DNA of 64,000 bases from Crossiella sp. SN42 (GTDB taxonomy: Bacteria; Actinomycetota; Actinomycetes; Mycobacteriales; Pseudonocardiaceae). The stretch spans positions 54,270 through 118,269 of the forward strand of contig NZ_JAMHIV010000033.1 of assembly GCF_023897065.1 (NCBI RefSeq). Direction: 5' to 3'. The translations under genes and the position numbers were made by a program. Shown one piece after another: positions 16,996 to 25,170 of this stretch. The notes under the pieces were generated by a model, which saw only the letters and a list, made by a program, of their open reading frames with translations, ran no database searches and was not told where the DNA came from. Positions within the stretch are counted from its first letter, which is position 1. Each line of letters begins with the position of its first letter.

Positions 16996-17121
16996 ATGCG
17001 TGGCAAGCGACGTGCATACGAGCGTCCGACCCTGACCGGGGCCGGCTCGTTCACCAGGAAGACCGGTCTCGGTGTGACCGGCGGGCCGGAGCACATCCTG
17101 GTTCTGCCGAAGAGGCCGTGA
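16996..17121 (+). CDS. Lasso peptide precursor (A)
   Basis: A 41-residue peptide. The leader carries the actinobacterial recognition pattern YERPTLTGAGSFTRKTG: Tyr8, Pro11, Leu13, Gly17, Phe19, and Thr23 as the penultimate leader residue. Processing after Gly24 would give the 17-residue core LGVTGGPEHILVLPKRP, with Glu8 able to close an 8-residue ring on the Leu1 amine and a tail of nine residues. The Phe-to-cleavage spacing equals that in the lariatin precursor as I recall it. The core resembles citrulassin (recalled as LLGLAGNDRLVLSKN) in starting with Leu, closing at position 8 and having an LVL tail. AGGAGGTG precedes the ATG by seven bases. A stable hairpin follows the stop. Confidence 0.9.
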   Translation: MRGKRRAYERPTLTGAGSFTRKTGLGVTGGPEHILVLPKRP

Positions 17122-17134
17122 CCGACGGTCCACA

Positions 17135-17178
17135 GCCCGGGTGGCGGTGAAGTCCACACCCCCCACCGCCACCCGGGC
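17135..17178 (+). promoter_or_regulatory. Perfect 15-bp hairpin between precursor and cyclase genes
   Basis: GCCCGGGTGGCGGTG at 17135-17149 pairs fully with CACCGCCACCCGGGC at 17164-17178, around a 14-base loop. It lies 13 bases after the precursor stop and 24 bases before the cyclase start. It may partly end transcription or protect the precursor mRNA end, so that precursor is made in excess of the enzymes. Confidence 0.8.
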
Positions 17179-17202
17179 GCCGCGACACAGAAGGACGGGC
17201 AC

Positions 17203-19026
17203 ATGGCACTCGAGCTGGATGATCTCGACGCCTGGCTGGTCGCGCTGCCGGACTGCGACAGCGCCACGCCGATCGACCACGCGTTGCTGGGGCAGGCGAA
17301 GCAGCGACGGTGCCATCCCTCGGGACGGCCCTGGCTACTGGGGCGCTGGGCCGAGGACGCGGTCCTCGCCTACGCCGGCGACACCGCGCTCGCGGTGTTC
17401 GGCGACCACGCCGTCGATCCCGGCGAACTCCAGCGGATCGCGGACCGGACGCGCACCCTCGCCGACCTCGACCGGCTGGCCGGGTCCATGGTCGGCAGTT
17501 TCCACCTGATCGCCTCGGTCAACGGGCGGGTCCGGGTGCGGGGCACGATCAGCTCGCTGCGCCCGGTCTACCGCGCCGTCGTCGGTGGAGTCGCGATCGC
17601 CTCCGACCGCGCGGACGTGCTGGCCGGTCTGCTGGAGGCCGGCGTGGACGAAAACCGTCTCGCGCTGCACCTGCTCGGCCCGTTCGGGCTGTACCCCCTT
17701 GCCGGGCAACCGGTCTGGACCGGAGTGTCCATTGTGGACACAGGCTGCGACCTGCTGCTCGATGAGCACGGCCGGGCCAGGACCCGGCGGTGGTGGACCC
17801 CGCCGGAGCCGGTGCTGCCGATGCGCGCCGGCGCGGCCGAGCTGCGGGCCGCGCTCAGCGCGGCGGTGACCGGGCGGCTGCGCAACGACACCTTGGTCAG
17901 CGCCGATCTCGGCGGAGTGGACTCCACCGCGCTGTGCTGCCTGGCCGCGCACGGCCCCGGCACCGTGGTCGCCTACACCACCACCGACCGGGACCCGCTC
18001 GGTGACGACGCGGACTGGGCACGGCGCACGGTTTCCGCACTGGACACCGACATCGAGCACCACGTCATCCCCGCCGGCGAACTGCCCCTGGGCTATGACT
18101 CGCTGCACGAGCTGACCGATCCCTTCGACGAGCCCTGCCGCACCGCCGTGGACCGCAACCGGTGGCTGACCATCGCCCGTGCCGCCGCCCGCCGCGGCTC
18201 GCGGCGGCACTTCGCCGGCTTCGGCGGGGACGAGGTGCTGGCCGGCTCACCGGCCCACCTGCACGGGTTGTCGCGCACCGACCCGCTGCTCGCGCTGAGC
18301 CGGTTGCGCGGTTACGTGGCGCTGAACCGGTGGTCCTACCGCGACACCGCGCGGCAGCTGCTGGACCGACGGCCCTACCGCGCGTGGCTGGCCGAGGCCG
18401 CCGACCGGCTCACCGGCCCGCCGCCGCCCGCGGACTCACCCGGTCTGAGCTGGGGCCGCCAGCCCAGGTTGCCGTCCTGGGCCACCCGGGACGCGGTCGG
18501 CGCGGTCCGCGACCTGATCCGCGAGGCCGCGCGCACCGCGGAGCCCCTCGCGGCGGGACACGGTCAGCACGCCGAGCTGGAGGGGATCCGCGCGGTGTCC
18601 AGGGTCATCCGGCAACTGGGGCAGATGGCCGCCCGGATCGGCGTCACCCTGGCCGCGCCCTACTACGACGACCGCGTGCTGACCGCGGGCCTGGCCGTCC
18701 GCCCGGCGGACCGGATCACGCCGTGGCGGTACAAGCCGTTGATCGCCGAGGCGATGCGCGGCATCGTGCCTGCGGCCAGCCTGACCAGGACGACCAAGGC
18801 GGACGGCTCCCACGACGCCTACCAGGGACTCCGGGAACACCGCGCGGCCGTGCTGGAGCTGTTCGAGGACTCCCGGCTCGGCAGGCTCGGCCTCATCGAC
18901 GCCGGCGCGCTCCGCGAGGCCCTGCACCGGCCGGTGTCGGTCGCCGAGGAGATCGCCGCGCTCAATCCCGCGCTGTCGTGCGAGCTGTGGCTGCGCGCGC
19001 TCGAACCGCGGCCCGGCCACGACTGA
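17203..19026 (+). CDS. Lasso peptide cyclase (C), asparagine-synthetase-like
   Basis: A 607-residue protein of normal size for a lasso cyclase. The N-terminal third resembles the glutaminase half of asparagine synthetase B but lacks the catalytic Cys2. The C-terminal synthetase domain holds the ATP-pyrophosphatase loop, here DLGGVDST at residues 235-242, and FAGFGGDEVLAGSP further on. The enzyme adenylates the ring-forming acid (predicted Glu8) and joins it to the core N-terminus. The loop is unusual: the expected pattern is DLSGGxDS, and one serine is missing. Good ribosome-binding bases (AAGGACG) precede the ATG, and the B1 gene starts 11 bases after the stop. Confidence 0.92.
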   Translation: MALELDDLDAWLVALPDCDSATPIDHALLGQAKQRRCHPSGRPWLLGRWAEDAVLAYAGDTALAVFGDHAVDPGELQRIADRTRTLADLDRLAGSMVGSFHLIASVNGRVRVRGTISSLRPVYRAVVGGVAIASDRADVLAGLLEAGVDENRLALHLLGPFGLYPLAGQPVWTGVSIVDTGCDLLLDEHGRARTRRWWTPPEPVLPMRAGAAELRAALSAAVTGRLRNDTLVSADLGGVDSTALCCLAAHGPGTVVAYTTTDRDPLGDDADWARRTVSALDTDIEHHVIPAGELPLGYDSLHELTDPFDEPCRTAVDRNRWLTIARAAARRGSRRHFAGFGGDEVLAGSPAHLHGLSRTDPLLALSRLRGYVALNRWSYRDTARQLLDRRPYRAWLAEAADRLTGPPPPADSPGLSWGRQPRLPSWATRDAVGAVRDLIREAARTAEPLAAGHGQHAELEGIRAVSRVIRQLGQMAARIGVTLAAPYYDDRVLTAGLAVRPADRITPWRYKPLIAEAMRGIVPAASLTRTTKADGSHDAYQGLREHRAAVLELFEDSRLGRLGLIDAGALREALHRPVSVAEEIAALNPALSCELWLRALEPRPGHD

Positions 19027-19037
19027 AAGGACCGGAG

Positions 19038-19295
19038 ATGGCGATCAGACTGCGCGCCGGCGTGCTCGACGCGGAGACCGAGTACGGAACGGTGCTGCTC
19101 GACGAGGACAGCGGGGAGTACTGGGAGCTGAACCCGACCGCCACGACCGTGTTGCGCACGCTGCTGGCCGGTGGCACCCCCGAGGGCGCGGCCGCGGTGC
19201 TGAGCGAGGACTACGCCGTCGACCTCGCCGCGGCCACCAGGGACGTGGACGAGCTAGTCCAAGCCCTGGTGGCGGCCAGGTTGATCGCGCGCTGA
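19038..19295 (+). CDS. Lasso RRE protein (B1), PqqD-like
   Basis: An 85-residue PqqD-like protein (LDAETEYGTVLLDEDSGEYWELNPTATTVLRTLLAGGTPEGAAAVLSEDYAVDLAAATRDVDELVQALVAARLI). The beta strands followed by a three-helix bundle are those of an RiPP recognition element. It binds the YxxP/Leu leader motif of the precursor and presents it to the B2 peptidase. It is a free-standing B1, as is usual in actinobacteria, encoded between the cyclase and the peptidase with short gaps (11 and 20 bases), so all three are one operon. Confidence 0.93.
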   Translation: MAIRLRAGVLDAETEYGTVLLDEDSGEYWELNPTATTVLRTLLAGGTPEGAAAVLSEDYAVDLAAATRDVDELVQALVAARLIAR

Positions 19296-19315
19296 GCAGA
19301 AGCGGAGGACCTGTC

Positions 19316-19732
19316 ATGACCATGCCCGAAGCCGTTCCGTACCACCCGCGCGAGGTGCCGCTGCCCCGGCGGCTGCTGGTCTGGGCCGTTGTGCCGGTCG
19401 CCCGGCTGCTGGCCAGGGCGCGGCCCCGGCGGATCCGTGCGGTGCTCCGGGTGTTGCGCACCGGCGCGCGGCCGGCCACCTTCGACGAGGCGCTGGCCGC
19501 CCGGCAGAGCGTGGTCGCGGCCAGTCTGGTCTGCGCGGTCCGCGAGGGCTGCCTGCCCAGATCGCTGGCCGTGGTGCTGCTCTGCCGCTTGGCCGGGCGG
19601 TGGCCGGAGTGGTGCGTCGGGGTGCGCACGCTGCCGCCGTTCGGGGCGCACGCCTGGGTCGCCGTGCAGGGCGTGCCGGTCGGCGAGGACTACCCGGCGG
19701 ACTACTTCCGCACGTTCTTCACGGTGTCGTGA
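19316..19732 (+). CDS. Lasso leader peptidase (B2), transglutaminase-like
   Basis: A 138-residue cysteine peptidase. The catalytic triad is visible as Cys79 in GCLPRSLAVVLLCRL, His112 in FGAHAWVAVQG and Asp125 in PVGEDYP, the pattern of lasso B2 proteins. It cuts the precursor after the leader, when the leader is held by B1, freeing the amine for ring closure. A hydrophobic stretch near the N-terminus (LLVWAVVPVARLL) may associate with the membrane or with partners. GGAGG lies nine bases before the ATG. The gene ends three bases before the ABC transporter start. Confidence 0.93.
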   Translation: MTMPEAVPYHPREVPLPRRLLVWAVVPVARLLARARPRRIRAVLRVLRTGARPATFDEALAARQSVVAASLVCAVREGCLPRSLAVVLLCRLAGRWPEWCVGVRTLPPFGAHAWVAVQGVPVGEDYPADYFRTFFTVS

Positions 19733-19735
19733 CCC

Positions 19736-21442
19736 ATGCCCGAACCAGACCGCGCCCGGCTGCGTGATGTGTTCCGGCTGCTGCGGGGACAGCGGCGGTG
19801 GCTGGCGCTGGCGGTCGGGTTGACGCTGATCGGGTCCGCGCTGGCGCTGGCCCAGCCGCTGGTGGTGCGCCAGTTGATCGACCGGGCGCCGGCTGAACTG
19901 GGCGGTTTCGGCCTGCTGGTGGCGTTGTTCCTCGGACAGGCGGTGCTCCGGGCGGCGGCGCACTACCTGCTCGCGCGGGTCGGCGAGGGTGTCGTGCTCG
20001 ACGTGCGGCTCGGCCTGGTGGATCGGGTACTGCGGCTGGCCATGCCCGTCTACGACCGGCACCGGGTCGGTGACCTGCTCTCCCGGGTGGGTGCGGACGC
20101 GGCGATGTTGCGACCGGCCGTGGCCGACGGGGTGGCCGGCGCGGTGACCGGCGCGGTCGGCCTGTGCGCAGCCGTGGCGGCGATGATCTGGCTGGACGGC
20201 GTGCTGTTCCTGGTGGTGGCGGCGACCGTGACCGCCTCGGCGGTGGTGGTCCTGCTGGTGCTGCGCCGGATCCGCACGGCCGCGCTGCTGGCCCAGCGCT
20301 CCACCGGCCTGCTCGGCGCGGACCTGGAACGCGCGCTCACCGCGATCCGCACGGTGCGGGTCAGCCGGGCCGAACAGCGGGAGACCGAGCGCCTGGCCGG
20401 TCACGCCCGCCTCGCCTACCGCGCCGGGCTGCGGATGGCTCGGCTGCGGGCCGCGGCCGGACCGGCGGGCGACCTCGCGGTCAACGGCTCCCTGCTGGCG
20501 GTGCTGGTGATCGGCGCGGTCCGGGTGGTCGACGGCGCCGGCTCGATCGGCGAACTGGTCGCGTTCCTGCTCTACCTGACCTACCTGATCGGACCGGTCA
20601 ACGCGATCTTCGAGGCGGCCGGAGTGATCCAGGAGTCCACCGGCGCGCTGCAACGGATCAACGAGGCCCGCGCGCTGCCCCGCGACCCGGGCGTCGACCG
20701 ACCGGCCAGCGCCCGCCCGGCACCGGGCGAACCACCGAATCCCTTGCCGGCACTGGAGTTCCAGCAGGTCTGGTTCGGCTACACCGGCGACCGTCCTGCC
20801 CTGCGCGGGGTGTCCTTCCAGGTTCCCCGGCACGGCCTGGTGGCGCTGGTCGGCCCGTCCGGCGCGGGCAAGTCCACCGTGTTCGCCCTCGCCGCCCGCC
20901 TGCACCGGCCCGATCGCGGCCGGATCCTGGTGCGGCACAACGGTTCGCGGACCGCGCTGCTGGAACAGCACCACCCGCTGCTGCACGGAACCCTGCGGGA
21001 GAACCTGACCTACGCCGCACCGGAGAGCAGTGCCGGGGACCTGCGCCGGGTGGTGGAACTGGCCGGACTGACCGAGCTGGTGACCCGCCTGCCCCGCGGC
21101 CTGGACACCGAGGTCGGTGAACACGGGACCAGGCTCTCCGGTGGGGAACGTCAGCGCGTCGCACTCGCCAGGGCCCTGCTGACCCGGCCCAGCCTGCTCC
21201 TGCTGGACGAGCCCAGTTCCCAGCTGGACACCGAGAACGAGGCGGTCCTGCGCCGGACCATCGAAGAGGTGGCCAGGGAGTGCGCGGTGCTGGTCGCCGC
21301 CCACCGGTTCTCCACGGTGGCCGGGGCGGAGCAGGTGGTGCTGCTGGACGAGGGCCGGGTGGTGGCGGTGGGCAGTCACCAGGAGTTGGCGGGCGCCCAC
21401 CGCCGCTACCGCGCCTTCGTCAACGGCGCGGGCCCGGCCTGA
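19736..21442 (+). CDS. Lasso ABC exporter (D)
   Basis: A 568-residue half-transporter. The first ~320 residues form a six-helix membrane domain, and the rest is an ATPase with Walker A GPSGAGKST, the signature LSGGERQRVALARA, Walker B LLLLDEPSS and the switch AAHRFS. Such D proteins pump out the mature lasso peptide, give self-immunity, and act as homodimers. The gene starts three bases after the B2 stop and is last in the operon. No separate isopeptidase, acetyltransferase, kinase or citrulline-forming deiminase gene is in the cluster, so the product is probably unmodified apart from the ring. Confidence 0.93.
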   Translation: MPEPDRARLRDVFRLLRGQRRWLALAVGLTLIGSALALAQPLVVRQLIDRAPAELGGFGLLVALFLGQAVLRAAAHYLLARVGEGVVLDVRLGLVDRVLRLAMPVYDRHRVGDLLSRVGADAAMLRPAVADGVAGAVTGAVGLCAAVAAMIWLDGVLFLVVAATVTASAVVVLLVLRRIRTAALLAQRSTGLLGADLERALTAIRTVRVSRAEQRETERLAGHARLAYRAGLRMARLRAAAGPAGDLAVNGSLLAVLVIGAVRVVDGAGSIGELVAFLLYLTYLIGPVNAIFEAAGVIQESTGALQRINEARALPRDPGVDRPASARPAPGEPPNPLPALEFQQVWFGYTGDRPALRGVSFQVPRHGLVALVGPSGAGKSTVFALAARLHRPDRGRILVRHNGSRTALLEQHHPLLHGTLRENLTYAAPESSAGDLRRVVELAGLTELVTRLPRGLDTEVGEHGTRLSGGERQRVALARALLTRPSLLLLDEPSSQLDTENEAVLRRTIEEVARECAVLVAAHRFSTVAGAEQVVLLDEGRVVAVGSHQELAGAHRRYRAFVNGAGPA

Positions 21443-21498
21443 CCTGCGTTGGGCTCCCGCCCGGCGGCAAGTGCGACGTCAAGGCCCTCGCCGTCCAC

Positions 21499-22983
21499 TC
21501 AGTCCGCGTGGCAGGTGAGGTCGGTGCCGGGCAGGGCGCCGTCGCGGAAGTAGGTGTTCACCGCGTTCTGCACGCAGGCGTTGGGCAGCCGGCCGAAAAT
21601 GCCGTGCATCCGCACATCCTGGAGGGTGACCAGGCGGGAAGCGGGCATCGCCCGGTGCAGGTTCACCCCTTCCTGGTAGACGGTGCGGGTGTCGCGGGTG
21701 GCCTGCAGGATGAGGGCGGGGACGTTGTTGCGCACGGTTGTCCGTGGTTCACGGGGCGATGGCCAGAACGCGCACGCCGTGATGTTGTTCGCGTACGGCC
21801 CGAACACCGGCTGATCGGCTCGGCTGCGCTGGATGTTGCGCCAGTACCATTCCGGATCTCGTGGCACGGCGGCGTCGCCGCAGATCACGGCCGCCTGGCT
21901 GGACAGGTCCTGCGGCTGGCCCCGCAGCATGAAGCGCAGCTCGTCGTCGAGGTCCTTGCTCGGCTGGACCGGCTTGCCCGTGGCCGCGTCAGCGATCTGC
22001 CGCACCCGTTGGGACAGGTGCGCGTTGTAGCGGGCATCGAAGAGCAGCGTGAACAGCGTCATGGGCAGGAAACGTTCGTCGAGGAGGTGGTCGCCGATGC
22101 GGATCGGCGACCTGGCCGCCTGCCTGATCAGGCCCTCGACCAGGGCCCGCACCTGCGCTCCGGTGGCGCCGAGGTGGTATTCGTGGTCGCGGGCCGCGGT
22201 CCAGCTCGCCCACTCCTCGAGCGCGGCTTCGTTGAGCGGCGCGCTGTTCCTGATCGACCCGATCATGTACGCGGTCGGGTCGATCGCGCTGTCCAGCACG
22301 ATCCGGTCGCTGCGGTGCGGGAACAGCTGGGTGAAGACCGCGCCGAGGTAGGTGCCGTAGGAGTAGCCGAGGTAGGACATCTTCGCCTCGCCCAGGGCGC
22401 CACGGATGACGTCCAGGTCCCGCGCGGTGTTGCGGGTGGTGATGTGGGCGATCCGGTCGCCTTCCTGCCGCGCGCACCGCTGGGCGAGATCGGCCTGCGT
22501 CCGTACCGCCTCGTCGAAGGAGGCCCGGTCCGGCCCGGCCGACCAGAGCATGTGTCCGATGGGCCACGCGCAGTCGATCGGCGCACTCCGCCCGATGCCC
22601 CTCGGATCCATCCCGATCAGGTCGTAGCGCGAGGAGACCTCGGCCGTCATCGCCCCTTTGATGTGCAGCATGAACTGCAGGCCCGCGCCGCCGGGACCGC
22701 CGGGGTTGGAGAGCATGATCCCGCGTCGGTTCCCGGTGTCAGTCGCCTTGAGCCGTGAGATCGCCACCTGGATCGTGCGCCCCTGCGGCATTGCGTAGTC
22801 CAACGGCACGGTGATCCCGGCACACTGGGCGCCTGCCTGGTCCAGTGCGGCATCCCCGCAGGCCGCCCACTCGACGTCCTGCTGGTAAAAGCGAGCCAAA
22901 CCGTCGGCGTCGGCGACCGCGGTCCCGGTCAGCAGCCCAGCTGCCACCGCCAGCGTGGTGAGTACAGAAATTACCCGTCGCAT
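21499..22983 (-). CDS. Secreted tripeptidyl-aminopeptidase-like hydrolase (S33)
   Basis: A 494-residue protein with a signal peptide (MRRVISVLTTLAVAAGLLTGTAVA). The alpha/beta-hydrolase core has the oxyanion segment LSNPGGPGGAG, the nucleophile in GYSYGTYLG, and a TAP-like C-terminal domain with paired cysteines. These are the marks of the secreted actinobacterial SlpD/SlpE/Tap family, which removes tripeptides from protein N-termini outside the cell. The late histidine is probably the one in RMHGIFGR. The gene is convergent with the lasso exporter, and I see no reason to include it in the lasso pathway. Its upstream DNA is the remnant of an ABC-transporter gene, so its promoter may be newly joined. 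Confidence 0.85.
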   Translation of the reverse strand: MRRVISVLTTLAVAAGLLTGTAVADADGLARFYQQDVEWAACGDAALDQAGAQCAGITVPLDYAMPQGRTIQVAISRLKATDTGNRRGIMLSNPGGPGGAGLQFMLHIKGAMTAEVSSRYDLIGMDPRGIGRSAPIDCAWPIGHMLWSAGPDRASFDEAVRTQADLAQRCARQEGDRIAHITTRNTARDLDVIRGALGEAKMSYLGYSYGTYLGAVFTQLFPHRSDRIVLDSAIDPTAYMIGSIRNSAPLNEAALEEWASWTAARDHEYHLGATGAQVRALVEGLIRQAARSPIRIGDHLLDERFLPMTLFTLLFDARYNAHLSQRVRQIADAATGKPVQPSKDLDDELRFMLRGQPQDLSSQAAVICGDAAVPRDPEWYWRNIQRSRADQPVFGPYANNITACAFWPSPREPRTTVRNNVPALILQATRDTRTVYQEGVNLHRAMPASRLVTLQDVRMHGIFGRLPNACVQNAVNTYFRDGALPGTDLTCHAD

Positions 22984-23228
22984 TTTTGTGTCCCCATTGC
23001 TCGGTCAAGCCGACCGCCGCGACGAGTTCGTCGGCGGCCCACGGCCGTGTGATCCGCTCGGTGGAGTAGCAGGCGTAGCACGAACCCAGATGCGCGAGCA
23101 GCTCCCGCGTCCGCCACTCCGTTCGGCCCCAGCAGCGCCACCAGCTCACCTTGGCGCACCTGGAAAGTCACGTCGTGCAGGACGTCGGTCGTGCCATAGC
23201 GCACGCGACACGCGCGCCCTGAGGTCAC
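22984..23228 (-). pseudogene. Remnant of an ABC-transporter ATPase
   Basis: A frame from the GTG at 23228 reads VRYGTTDVLHDVTFQVRQGELVALLGPNG, the start of a drug-type ABC ATPase up to the middle of Walker A, where the GKT is lost. A second piece, ADELVAAVGLTEQ, from further along such a protein appears close to the peptidase start in another frame. The rest of the ATPase and any partner permease are gone. The gene's apparent operator remains upstream. Confidence 0.7.
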
Positions 23229-23290
23229 CCTGATCGATACCCGCCAGCCCGTCCCCGCGCCCCTGGGGGCACGGGAACCTCATCGAGCAT

Positions 23291-23340
23291 GTAAGCAACC
23301 GTAGTTGACTAACTCGGGTTAGTCAACCGAAGTTGCTAAC
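23291..23340. promoter_or_regulatory. Long palindromic operator
   Basis: GTTGACTAAC (23304-23313) and GTTAGTCAAC (23318-23327) are perfect inverted arms around TCGG. The symmetry extends outwards, with 19 of 25 positions paired across 50 bases, including GCAAC/GTTGC. This is typical of a TetR-family operator. It lies just upstream of the ABC remnant and beyond the 3' end of the MFS gene. No TetR gene sits next to it. Confidence 0.8.
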
Positions 23341-23376
23341 TGGTGGCGGCGAGTCCGAACGCGCCGCAGGGCCGCG

Positions 23377-24612
23377 CTACGAGTGATCCGCGGCCAAGCC
23401 CGCTGGTTCGGACTTCGGTTCCGCGGTGTCCTCTTTCGTCAGCAGCAGTGCGAACACGGCGAGCAGGGTGCACAGGGTCATGCCGGCGAACAGGGGCACG
23501 GCGGTGTGTTCGCCCGCGATGCCCATGAGGGGAGCGACAGCCGCGCCGAGGACGTTCTGCAGTGTGCCCAGCAGGGCCGATCCGGTTCCGGCCGCATGGG
23601 GCACGCGCTCGAGAGCCAGCCCGGTGGCGGTGGCGAAGACCTGGCCGAGTCCGATGAAGCCGACGCCGACGAGGCCCAGGACCCACACCCGGGTGAGCTG
23701 CCCGGTGACGGTGATCAGCAGAGCGGTGGCGCTGGCCGCCAGCAGGATGGCCAGCCCGGCCCGCAGCAGCAGTCGTGGGTGGTAGCGGCCGACCAGGCGG
23801 CTGGTGATCAGGGTGGAGGCGGTGGCGGTGAGCGCGCCGATCGAGAAGACCGTGGACGCGACGTTGACGCTGAAGCCGAGCACGTTCTGCAGGAGGAACG
23901 GCGAAGCGGCGATGTAGCAGAACAGGGCAGCGGTGGCCAGGCAGAAGGCGAAGGTGTAGCCGAGGTAGGAGCGGTCGGCGAGGACGGAGCCGACAGCCCG
24001 CAGAGTGCTGCCGTCGCCGTCGGTCCGGCGGCGATCGGCGGGGAGGGTCTCGGGCACCCACCACAGCGCGGCCAGGAACATCAGCGCTGAGGTGCCCGCG
24101 AGCACCCAGAACACCGCGCGCCAACCGCCCGCGCCCTCGACCACGAGCCCACCGGCGATGGGCGCCACGATGGGGGCAATGCCGCCCAGTCCCATCAGCA
24201 GGCCGAAGAGCCGCGCGGCGGCGGCGCCGGTGGCGATGTCGGTGACCACGGCACGGCCGATGACCACCCCGGCGGCGCCGGTGAATCCCGTGACGAACCG
24301 CAGGCCGAGCAGCACCTCGATCGAGGGGGCGACGGCGCACAGCGCGGTGGCCAGGGTGCAGATGCCCGCGCCGAGCAGGATCGGCCTGCGTCGTCCGTAG
24401 CGGTCGGAGAGCGGGCCCAGCACCAGCTGGCCTGCCGCCAGGCCGATGAGGAACGCGGTGAGGGTGAGTTGGACACCCGCGGCGTCCGTGCCCAGCTCGT
24501 GGGCGATCACGGGAAAGCCCGGCAGGTACATGTCGGTGGACAGCGGTACCACGAACGACAGCAAGGCCAGTGTCGCGGTCAGTGCGGCCGGCGGGGAGGC
24601 GGGCGTGGCCAA
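23377..24612 (-). CDS. MFS drug exporter, Bcr/CflA type
   Basis: A 411-residue transporter with 12 predicted membrane helices. The conserved start SFVVPLSTDMYLPGFPVIAHELG and motif A, GPLSDRYGRRRPILLG, mark the Bcr/CflA subfamily of proton-coupled multidrug exporters; RFVTGFTGAAGVVIGRAVVTDI is a further match. Substrates are not predictable. It is divergent from a MarR-family gene with a 60-base AT-rich gap, so MarR repression relieved by a drug is the natural model. AGGAG precedes the ATG at a suitable distance. Confidence 0.9.
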   Translation of the reverse strand: MATPASPPAALTATLALLSFVVPLSTDMYLPGFPVIAHELGTDAAGVQLTLTAFLIGLAAGQLVLGPLSDRYGRRRPILLGAGICTLATALCAVAPSIEVLLGLRFVTGFTGAAGVVIGRAVVTDIATGAAAARLFGLLMGLGGIAPIVAPIAGGLVVEGAGGWRAVFWVLAGTSALMFLAALWWVPETLPADRRRTDGDGSTLRAVGSVLADRSYLGYTFAFCLATAALFCYIAASPFLLQNVLGFSVNVASTVFSIGALTATASTLITSRLVGRYHPRLLLRAGLAILLAASATALLITVTGQLTRVWVLGLVGVGFIGLGQVFATATGLALERVPHAAGTGSALLGTLQNVLGAAVAPLMGIAGEHTAVPLFAGMTLCTLLAVFALLLTKEDTAEPKSEPAGLAADHS

Positions 24613-24672
24613 GGTGGCTCCTCGTACGAGATAGGTACAAGTATATATCTATATCTACTGCTATGCTCGGGT
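24613..24672. promoter_or_regulatory. Divergent promoter region of the MFS/MarR pair
   Basis: This short gap contains GTATATATCTATATCTAC, an AT-rich, partly symmetric element with the hexamer TATATC twice, which stands out in such GC-rich DNA. It is a plausible MarR binding site that overlaps both promoters. Confidence 0.5.
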
Positions 24673-25161
24673 ATGCGCAAGACCGATTCCGCGACCGACC
24701 GCGAGGTCCTGAAGCGTGAGGCCCGAGAGTTGACCCCGGCGCTCTACGCGCTCGCGCGGGTGCTGCGTTTTCGCGGGGTGAACGAGGCCGGGCTGCCGTC
24801 GCTGGCTCCCTCGGAGCTGGAGGTGCTGCGGTACGTGCTCGACACGCCCGGCACGGGGACGCGAATGCTGGCCCAGGAACTGGGCTTGCATTCCAGCAAC
24901 GTCAGCGCGGTGGTGCGCGGACTGGTCGCGCTCGGCCTCCTCCGCCGCGAGACCGATCCGCGTGACCGCCGCGCCGTGCGGCTGTATCCCACCCGGGACG
25001 CCGAGCACGGCATGGCGTTGATCGAGGACGCCTGGGCGGGCATCGTCGCGGACGGGATCGCCACGATGGCTCCCGACCAGCGGACCGCCTTGGCGGCCGC
25101 GGTGCCTGCCCTGCGCGCGCTCGGCTCCGCGCTGCGGGAACGCCGCACGGCTCGTGGTTGA
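24673..25161 (+). CDS. MarR-family repressor
   Basis: A 162-residue regulator. The winged helix-turn-helix is visible as LAPSELEVLRYVLDTPGTGTRMLAQELGLHSSNVSAVVRGLVALGLLRRETDPRDRRAVRLYPT, with the DPRDRR wing that is typical of MarR. Helices at both ends would make the dimer. It is transcribed away from the MFS exporter and most likely represses it. The ATG at 24673 directly follows the AT-rich control region, so the leader is very short. The gene ends nine bases before the end of the convergent flavoprotein gene. Confidence 0.9.
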   Translation: MRKTDSATDREVLKREARELTPALYALARVLRFRGVNEAGLPSLAPSELEVLRYVLDTPGTGTRMLAQELGLHSSNVSAVVRGLVALGLLRRETDPRDRRAVRLYPTRDAEHGMALIEDAWAGIVADGIATMAPDQRTALAAAVPALRALGSALRERRTARG

Positions 25162-25170
25162 CCGTTGTCC

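Noticed and set aside
17062..17121. Alternative lasso core starting at Gly24, with a Gly1-Glu9 ring
   Set aside because: It is chemically possible and fits the preference for Gly1, but it would put Thr at the last leader position. The penultimate-Thr rule and Phe spacing favour Leu1-Glu8. Only mass spectrometry can settle it.
21499..22983. Secreted peptidase as part of the lasso cluster
   Set aside because: It is on the opposite strand, convergent to the exporter, and of a general secreted family unlike lasso isopeptidases.
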